Part shown: piece by piece, positions 13,388-18,560 of the stretch
Layout: every line of letters starts with the position of its first letter
Numbering within the stretch: the first letter of the stretch is position 1
Source of the DNA: a virus
Length of the DNA: 21,769 nucleotides
Strand: one strand, 5' to 3'
IMG/VR virus record: IMGVR_UViG_3300028197_000682
Span: 1-21,769 of that record
Position numbers and translations under genes: made by a program
The notes under the pieces: model-generated
Told to the model about the DNA's origin: nothing
Seen by the model: the letters and a program-made list of their open reading frames with translations, nothing else
The model's database searches: none

Positions 13388-14224
13388 CTATCTTTGACTG
13401 TTTTTAAGGTAGTCTCTAAGTTTGTCTCTGATAACACTTGTTAAAACTGCCTTATCTTGTGACATATTAGGATCAACATCTGTTTTAGGGAAGTTCATGG
13501 TAGGTTGGTTGCCATCATCTTCATCAGGAACTACAACTTCAGGTTCTTCTGCAGGTTGCATAGGGTCTTGGTCTGCATTCATATCTTTTGGTAAAGTTAA
13601 TCCTGCAAGTTTTAATACTTTTGAAAGTTCTTGCATGTTTTCTGCACTTGCTTCTATACTTACTGAACCTTTTTCTGTATTTTTATGTTGTTTAAATTCT
13701 ACTGAACCTTCTAATTGCTCAGGCTCATCTTCTGCTCCACATGGCATAGCCAATTCGTCTACTTCAACTTCATCTTCTTCAACAGATTCATACCCGCCAT
13801 GGTCTTTGTGTTCTGCATTATCAATTACGTCTTCTATGTAACCTTGAATAACTGTATCTCTGTCGTCATCCATATGTAAATTATGATCCATAGCATACTC
13901 AGTCATTTCCTGGTCAAGTTCTCTATCACTCATACCTAAAAATTCTGCTAATTCTGGCTCACCGCCATTTTCGTATGCGGCATATATTCTTTCAAATTCT
14001 GTATCGTAATGATTAGGTTCCATTGCTGGATCAAAACTTTCGGATTGTGCATCTGGTCCATAATCTTTAACAAGTTGGTCATAATCAAAACTATCACCAT
14101 ATTGTGCTTCAAATTCTTGTTTGCTCATATCCATAGCATCTTGAATAACATCTTTCATTCTGCCTTCTTCAATTGATGCTTCAATAATATTAAGTAGTTT
14201 CTTGTTTAAGTCAATGTTATCCAT
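13388..14224 (-). CDS. Acidic hypothetical protein, 278 aa, in the packaging block
   Basis: A 278-aa, strongly acidic protein. The N-terminal half is helical (KKLLNIIEASIEEGRMKDVI) and rich in D/E/Y. The middle has an acidic low-complexity stretch (SVEEDEVEVDELAMPCGAED). A compact segment GSVSIEASAENMQELSKVLK (187-206) followed by LAGLTLPKDM looks like a small beta-alpha unit. The tail is Pro/Asp-rich and then helical (VLTSVIRDKLRDYLKNSQR). There is an AGGA site before the ATG, 8 nt after the previous stop. Acidic helical proteins near terminase genes in T4-like phages are often head or scaffold components, but no specific match is claimed. Confidence 0.85.
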   Translation of the reverse strand: MDNIDLNKKLLNIIEASIEEGRMKDVIQDAMDMSKQEFEAQYGDSFDYDQLVKDYGPDAQSESFDPAMEPNHYDTEFERIYAAYENGGEPELAEFLGMSDRELDQEMTEYAMDHNLHMDDDRDTVIQGYIEDVIDNAEHKDHGGYESVEEDEVEVDELAMPCGAEDEPEQLEGSVEFKQHKNTEKGSVSIEASAENMQELSKVLKLAGLTLPKDMNADQDPMQPAEEPEVVVPDEDDGNQPTMNFPKTDVDPNMSQDKAVLTSVIRDKLRDYLKNSQR

Positions 14225-14232
14225 TTTAATTC

Positions 14233-14937
14233 CTAGTTACGTCTCGATGCTTGTGAAATAACGTCTGCTTGTTTGGCTTCTGGAGCCAATCCACCATGTG
14301 CTTTACCTGTAATGCTATCATGCATTGCATGTAAATCATCTCCCATTATCCCATCTTTACTAGGATAGTTACGGAAGTAGTCTGCGCCTTTTTCATTTTT
14401 AATTCTTTGTAATTCTGCTAAGAATTTGCTGTTGTATTCTTCGCCAAATAGTGGTCCATCTGTAATTCCATCTTGTTGTGCTTCATAATGGTCTTGGTCT
14501 GCTGAACTGTCTACTTCATCTAGTACTGCTTCTGGCGTTTCTACTTGTCTATCTTTATCGTTAGCAAGTCTTTCTTCTGCCATTTCACTTTCAATCCTTT
14601 TAGGATTGTCAACACCCATAACAATTACTCTTTCGTGGTCACAACCACATGCAACTGCAACGTAGACTTCTAATATTCTTTCGTTGACTGGGTATTTCAA
14701 TACTACATCTGTACTACATACTTCTGATGTAACACTGATCCCTTTAAGTCTTTTAAACTCTATTGGATTTTCTTGTATTGGTAATCTTTTCCAAGGAGTA
14801 GCACTAACTAAGTTATACTTTGCAAGGGCAGACTCTAATTTAGATAAGTCATCTGCACTACAATCTCTTGCTAACTTAATTCTATAGCCATACTCTTTGG
14901 TAAAAGATTCGTTAATTAATTCTTTTAAGTCTTTCAT
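14233..14937 (-). CDS. Hypothetical protein, 234 aa, late gene
   Basis: A 234-aa protein with two parts. Residues 1-115 look like a globular alpha/beta domain (YGYRIKLARDCSADDLSKLE, then beta-rich VTSEVCSTDVVLKYPVNERI) containing a C-G-C-D-H motif (about 102-106), which could bind metal. Residues 115-234 are charged and probably disordered (AEERLANDKDRQVETPEAVL), then LAELQRIKNEKGADYFRNYP. The start has a good SD (CAGGAG) and is preceded by two tandem GATAAATA late elements. It shares this promoter region with a divergent plus-strand small ORF. Function unknown; the strong late promoters and place between gp16 and gp17 suggest a structural or packaging role. Confidence 0.85.
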   Translation of the reverse strand: MKDLKELINESFTKEYGYRIKLARDCSADDLSKLESALAKYNLVSATPWKRLPIQENPIEFKRLKGISVTSEVCSTDVVLKYPVNERILEVYVAVACGCDHERVIVMGVDNPKRIESEMAEERLANDKDRQVETPEAVLDEVDSSADQDHYEAQQDGITDGPLFGEEYNSKFLAELQRIKNEKGADYFRNYPSKDGIMGDDLHAMHDSITGKAHGGLAPEAKQADVISQASRRN

Positions 14938-14959
14938 AGTTTAAAACTCCTGTTACACT

Positions 14960-14976
14960 TATTTATCATATTTATC
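14960..14976 (-). promoter_or_regulatory. Tandem late promoter elements for the 234-aa gene
   Basis: Two copies of GATAAATA on the minus strand (14967-14960 and 14976-14969), 9 bp apart. Start expected near 14954 or 14963, giving leaders of roughly 16-26 nt with an SD. Confidence 0.65.
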
Positions 14977-14982
14977 AAATTA

Positions 14983-14990
14983 TATAAATA
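14983..14990 (+). promoter_or_regulatory. Late promoter element facing right
   Basis: A perfect T4 late box TATAAATA on the plus strand, divergent from the tandem minus-strand boxes 7 bp away. It is followed by AAAGT and an ATG, so transcription would begin at or next to that ATG. Confidence 0.5.
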
Positions 14991-14995
14991 AAAGT

Positions 14996-15106
14996 ATGTG
15001 CATTAAAGTTAGAGAACCCCAAAATCCTATAGAAGGCGAATACACACTATGTAATAAAGGCGAGATTGCTGTATTTAAAAACGGTGAATGGGTAAGACCC
15101 AACTAG
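14996..15106 (+). CDS. Possible 36-aa protein on the opposite strand
   Basis: A plus-strand frame in the 165-nt gap between gp16 and the 234-aa gene: MCIKVREPQNPIEGEYTLCN, then KGEIAVFKNGEWVRPN. The sequence reads like a small folded beta domain, with a hairpin-like GEIAVFKNGEWVRP and two cysteines. It fills the gap almost exactly and stops in a CTAG palindrome that also holds the gp16 stop on the other strand. It has no SD but is led by a perfect TATAAATA late element, so it would be leaderless. It is the only plausible plus-strand gene in the window. Chance ORFs of this length are common, so support rests on the promoter, the fit and the protein-like composition. Confidence 0.45.
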   Translation: MCIKVREPQNPIEGEYTLCNKGEIAVFKNGEWVRPN

Positions 15107-15582
15107 TCTTCTTTAGTATTAATAATTTTTAATAGTTCGTTTCTATCTAAAGCCGCTTGTGGGCCTGAACTATCATCAGTTGAACCTGTATTAGTATCTA
15201 ATCTTGCTTTCTTAATCATCATATCAATTTGTTTTAATTTAGAATTAATTTTGCTGTCTTTGGCATCTAAGGCTGTTTTTAACATCTTAGCCGCACTATC
15301 AAATATACTTCCGGCATCTCTATCGCTTACATTCATACCTAAATTCATAAGTTGTTGGTAACTATCTACTGCCTGCTGAGCAATATCGTCCATATTAGTG
15401 TCATGTTCGTCTAAACCTTTAACATTTCTTAATGCGTTGTCTATTTTTTCGGCTGTTGTTAATGCTTTTTCTACATCTTCAACATCTATAACTTCTGCAA
15501 CTACATTCTGCTTTAACGGAACTGTATCTTCAACTTCTTCGATGGGTGGTAGGTTAAATTCTTCTTCTAACTTCTTAGTCAT
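15103..15582 (-). CDS. 16: gp16 terminase small subunit
   Basis: A 159-aa protein (T4 gp16 is 164 aa). It recognises phage DNA and stimulates the gp17 ATPase, forming rings. The N-terminus is acidic and flexible (EFNLPPIEEVEDTVP). The centre has two long helices suited to the coiled-coil oligomerisation core: DIAQQAVDSYQQLMNLGMNV, and FDSAAKMLKTALDAKDSKIN leading to KLKQIDMMIKKARL. The tail is polar, as in T4. The ATG lacks a clear SD and is preceded by GGTAAATA plus 5 nt, like the leaderless arrangement of gp17. Unlike T4, gp16 is separated from gp17 by two acidic genes and the plus-strand small ORF. Confidence 0.8.
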   Translation of the reverse strand: MTKKLEEEFNLPPIEEVEDTVPLKQNVVAEVIDVEDVEKALTTAEKIDNALRNVKGLDEHDTNMDDIAQQAVDSYQQLMNLGMNVSDRDAGSIFDSAAKMLKTALDAKDSKINSKLKQIDMMIKKARLDTNTGSTDDSSGPQAALDRNELLKIINTKED

Positions 15583-15587
15583 GCTAC

Positions 15588-15595
15588 TATTTACC
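15588..15595 (-). promoter_or_regulatory. Degenerate late element before gp16
   Basis: GGTAAATA on the minus strand followed by GTAGC and the gp16 ATG. It is one or two bases off the GATAAATA seen elsewhere. A terminator-like hairpin just upstream would make a fresh start here useful. Confidence 0.35.
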
Positions 15596-15611
15596 TATTG
15601 TAATATCTATG

Positions 15612-15654
15612 TTTAAAAAATTTGATAGTGAATTACTATATAATTCATACTATC
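15612..15654 (-). terminator. AT-rich terminator-like hairpin after gp4
   Basis: Stem GATAGT plus GAATTA paired with TAATTC plus ACTATC (12 bp with a 2-nt bulge, 5-nt loop; 15624-15635 with 15641-15654). On the minus strand it is followed by AAATTTTTTAAAC. It overlaps the gp4 stop codon. Confidence 0.5.
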
Positions 15655-16111
15655 TAGATTTTTTTCGAGGTTTTGTAGTACGTTTTGGTTTATTAAAAAT
15701 TTGTTCTTCAGTTATTACCTTAAAATGTATACCTTTTGCTTTACACCATTCTTGAGCGGCTGTCCACTTAGCGGCATTAACCATTGTTGCAAGTTTATCC
15801 CCTCTACCTCTTGCATTTTCTATAACTGTTTGACTTTTAGGTTTAATTTCTATGAGCTCAACTAATGTTTTACCATTTTTATCTTGGTATTGTACCATAA
15901 AGTCAGGTACATAATTTGTAATCTTACCTGTCATAGGATTCCTATAAGGTATTTTTACATTTTCACTTGCCCATTTTAGTATATTAGGATGACTATCGCA
16001 AAATTGCATAAATTTTGTTTCCCAACTGCTTCTAGCGAACGGTAACTTGCCGCCAATAAACTTATCTGGGTTTTGAGGTTGAAAAAGGCCCTGTGAATAT
16101 CTTGACGCCAT
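15650..16111 (-). CDS. 4: gp4-like head completion nuclease
   Basis: A 153-aa protein matching T4 gp4 (also called gp50, 150 aa) along its length. This head-completion protein is needed to finish filled heads before tail joining and has an endonuclease-like (TnsA-type) fold. Visible: N-terminal YSQGLFQPQNPDKFIGG; SSWETKFMQFCD with E31; WASENVKIPY; YVPDFMV with D70; LVELIEIKPK with E85, E88 and K90, which form an E...D...ExK catalytic pattern. The C-terminus is basic (KPKRTTKPRKKSR). A good SD (AAGGAG) lies before the ATG. It is followed directly by gp16, unlike in T4, where gene 4 lies elsewhere. Confidence 0.85.
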   Translation of the reverse strand: MASRYSQGLFQPQNPDKFIGGKLPFARSSWETKFMQFCDSHPNILKWASENVKIPYRNPMTGKITNYVPDFMVQYQDKNGKTLVELIEIKPKSQTVIENARGRGDKLATMVNAAKWTAAQEWCKAKGIHFKVITEEQIFNKPKRTTKPRKKSR

Positions 16112-16122
16112 GAAATTTCTCC

Positions 16123-16560
16123 TTAAGGTCTAATTACGTTTGCTATCTTACTCTGTTTGTTAGTTTTTCCAACTGTCAAACCTATAAGATTGCCTTTAGG
16201 TCTTATTTTATTTATGGCTTTATATGTATTTTCTGCTAATGTTATAGAACTTTCATTAAGTTCGAAGTATTCAATTGGATGAACACCTTGTTGTTTTGCA
16301 ATTTGTATTAATGCTACTGCTAATGTGTTTGCAGTTTTTTCGTTGAAGCCTATACTAGTAAGTCTATTATAGACCATATCAAGTTCATCTGCATTCATTC
16401 CTGCATTTTGTTCTTTTCCAAGCATAGCAGTTAGTATTTCTACACTTGCTTCTGGTAATGGAAAGTTTATTGTGCTGTTTTCTAAAAATTTAACAAGTTT
16501 GTCTTTTCTAACTTCGTAATTAACTTCATTACCGAATGTTTCGTATAAAGAAGTACTCAT
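16123..16560 (-). CDS. Hypothetical protein, 145 aa, tail/head completion block
   Basis: A 145-aa mainly helical protein whose ATG overlaps the stop of the tube-like gene (TAATG), so translation is coupled. Two helical segments (ASVEILTAMLGKEQNAGMNA and EKTANTLAVALIQIAKQQGV) are followed by a basic C-terminus (KAINKIRPKGNLIGLTVGKT). No metal or nucleotide motif is visible. Between a tube-like protein and gp4 it could be a tail or neck assembly factor. I cannot assign it to a T4 gene. Confidence 0.85.
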   Translation of the reverse strand: MSTSLYETFGNEVNYEVRKDKLVKFLENSTINFPLPEASVEILTAMLGKEQNAGMNADELDMVYNRLTSIGFNEKTANTLAVALIQIAKQQGVHPIEYFELNESSITLAENTYKAINKIRPKGNLIGLTVGKTNKQSKIANVIRP

Positions 16561-17738
16561 TATGTATCTCCTGGATCTTGAGGAATCATCATAACTCCTC
16601 CGCCTGGAGCCATAAATGCTCCGTATACTGTTTCATCTTGTTGTTGTGATTCGGCTGATGCTTGTTGTGATGGTACTTGTTCAGTATCGCCATCACCAAA
16701 AGAGTCTAAGAAATTAACTTGCTCTCTTCTTCCAGCATTATTTAAAAATCCTGCTTTTCTTTCTTTTAATTCTACTGGATATAAAGTATTTCCTCCAGTT
16801 GGGAATTCACTTTTACGGTCTTCCCTCAATAATCTCCAATTACTTTTGTTAGATGCTGAAAATCTTCCTAAGTCATCTTCACTAATCCAAGCATTTACAT
16901 CTGGATCTATTGTAAAGTTTTCATATACAATATTTAAGTTAATCATATTAGCACCTGAGTCTGAATAATCAATGCCGTCTATTTCAAAACTAGTAATCAT
17001 AGGATTGAATAATGTATATTTAATAACTTTTTGTCCGTGATATTGAACTATGTCTATACTTGTAATAAAGTTTCTTTCTGCACCCGGTTGTAAATTTAAT
17101 CCTGCGGAATTACTATCAAAAGGTCTATTAAAACTGCCTGATGTTCCTTCGCCATCACCTGAAGGTACTGCTTCTGGAACAACATCATATTTAATATTTT
17201 TCTTTTGAGACTCTTGCCCTTCTGTAACATCATACATATTAGTAGGGTTAGTAAATAAATGCGAATACATTCTCATTAACATTAGTACCCAAAGACTGTC
17301 TACAGTATCATAAACAGATATTGCTACAGGTTTATAGTCAACAGCACTAACTGTTATGCGTTTTCTATTGTATTGATTTTTTGTATCTACGGCAAACTCT
17401 GCAGAAGGTATAGTTGATGTTTTAACCATACTACTAAGTCTATTCTGGAATTCTACGTTGTTTAAAAAATCAAGATTGATGTTTGGGTTGAAGTTAAAGT
17501 TTACATAACCGTTAAACTTCTGACGTACTGGTGTGTTTGCTGGAGCAAACCTTTCTGCGTTCTTAAAATCGTTAAAAAATTTTCCTGAGTTGCCACCTTT
17601 TGGCTCAAAAGAAGGAGTAACCATTCCGTTAAACATTCCTTTTTTACCTGCATAGACATTATAGAGCCAATCAGGGACATATTGTCCCTGAAGAGCATTT
17701 TGAGCTATCGCATCTTTTAAATTTCTAGGTGTACTCAT
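16560..17738 (-). CDS. Tail-tube-like structural protein, possibly baseplate tube initiator
   Basis: A 392-aa protein directly after gp19. The middle has two blocks that look like a phage tube beta-barrel: RKRITVSAVDYKPVAISVYD with a following helix SLWVLMLMRMYSHLF (about 125-162), and FITSIDIVQYHGQKVIKYTL with TSFEIDGIDYSDSGANMINL (about 225-270). In T4, gp54 (320 aa) and gp48 are gp19-related proteins that start the tube on the baseplate. A similar role is plausible but the match is by pattern only. The C-terminus is Gln/Ser-rich (SQQASAESQQQDE) with Gly/Met/Pro at the end, likely disordered. The start has no strong SD and its leader (AATAGGGTAATAGTAG) closely resembles that of gp16. The gene overlaps the next one by 1 nt. 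Confidence 0.6.
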   Translation of the reverse strand: MSTPRNLKDAIAQNALQGQYVPDWLYNVYAGKKGMFNGMVTPSFEPKGGNSGKFFNDFKNAERFAPANTPVRQKFNGYVNFNFNPNINLDFLNNVEFQNRLSSMVKTSTIPSAEFAVDTKNQYNRKRITVSAVDYKPVAISVYDTVDSLWVLMLMRMYSHLFTNPTNMYDVTEGQESQKKNIKYDVVPEAVPSGDGEGTSGSFNRPFDSNSAGLNLQPGAERNFITSIDIVQYHGQKVIKYTLFNPMITSFEIDGIDYSDSGANMINLNIVYENFTIDPDVNAWISEDDLGRFSASNKSNWRLLREDRKSEFPTGGNTLYPVELKERKAGFLNNAGRREQVNFLDSFGDGDTEQVPSQQASAESQQQDETVYGAFMAPGGGVMMIPQDPGDT

Positions 17739-17778
17739 CTACTATTACCCTATTAGATTACAAGACTATGTAAAATAA

Positions 17779-18408
17779 TTATGAGGCGTCTGATTGATTT
17801 GAAAGATCCTGTACTGGGAATAATCCAGTTTCTAAGTCATTAACAGCACCGCTGTCGCCGGACACATGAATCGCATTATCATATCTGATTGTCATAGTAA
17901 TTTGTACTGGTTCATTTGTTGCATAGTCTGAATCACTGTAGTCTGCTTGTGTTAAGAAACAACCTTCTAAACTCCAGTATTCTGTTGCATCTGCTGTTTG
18001 ACCATCTAGTATTTCTACTGTCATATCAAATTTGTAGTCAGAACCTGCAATAGGACTCTTTTGTTCAAAATGGTTTAATTGTTTCATATTTTGAGCACCA
18101 ACTTGTTTTGTGACCGTACCTCTGATATCATCTCTTAGTACGACAGTGATTGGTTCCCAGGCATGTTTACCAGCGACATAAACTCTAGAGTTGTAACTAT
18201 CAATAACAACTTCTTCGTAAGCAACTTTAGGTCTAGTTACGTTCACAATGTTCTGCGTTAACTCTAGTCCTCTAGCACCTTCTCCGAAATTATTAGTAAA
18301 TTTAACTCTAAATCTAAATTTTAGTTTAGGCATTAAGATACCTGAACCAGAATCAGAATCAAAAGGAACACCAAATTTGCTTTTAGTCCTTACTATATTT
18401 TCTGCCAT
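17779..18408 (-). CDS. 19: gp19 tail tube protein
   Basis: A 209-aa tail tube monomer (T4 gp19 is 163 aa), which stacks as hexamers to form the inner tube for DNA passage. Visible: KLKFRFRVKFTNNFG, NIVNVTRPKVAYEEVVIDSY (the conserved tube strand with V-x-R-P), HAWEPITVVLRDDIRG, and YWSLEGCFLTQADYSDSDYA with VQITMTIRYDNA at the end, the typical C-terminal strand pair. The tail is extended by about 30 Asp/Ser-rich residues. A strong SD (AGGAGAAATAAAA before ATG) and a GATAAATA late promoter 59 bp upstream support high late expression. Confidence 0.93.
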   Translation of the reverse strand: MAENIVRTKSKFGVPFDSDSGSGILMPKLKFRFRVKFTNNFGEGARGLELTQNIVNVTRPKVAYEEVVIDSYNSRVYVAGKHAWEPITVVLRDDIRGTVTKQVGAQNMKQLNHFEQKSPIAGSDYKFDMTVEILDGQTADATEYWSLEGCFLTQADYSDSDYATNEPVQITMTIRYDNAIHVSGDSGAVNDLETGLFPVQDLSNQSDAS

Positions 18409-18466
18409 TTTTATTTCTCCTAAACCATATAACCAAAATAATTGTATTTGGCTTAATGTTACTACT

Positions 18467-18474
18467 TATTTATC
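18467..18474 (-). promoter_or_regulatory. Late promoter for gp19
   Basis: GATAAATA on the minus strand, start expected near 18461, leader about 50 nt. A small GTACC / GGTAC hairpin (18481-18503) lies between it and the gp18 terminator. Confidence 0.65.
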
Positions 18475-18513
18475 AAATCAGTACCAAAAAAATTAAAAGG
18501 TACTTTAATAAGA

Positions 18514-18544
18514 GTCAAAAAGAAAGGGCTAAAAAGCCCTTTCT
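18514..18544 (-). terminator. Intrinsic terminator after gp18
   Basis: Ten-bp perfect stem AGAAAGGGCT / AGCCCTTTCT (18521-18530 with 18535-18544), 4-nt loop, followed on the minus strand by TTTTTGAC. It lies 17 bp after the gp18 stop and just before the gp19 promoter. With poly-A on the other side it might also work on the plus strand, but no plus gene enters. Confidence 0.85.
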
Positions 18545-18560
18545 CAATGTTAATTTAAAC

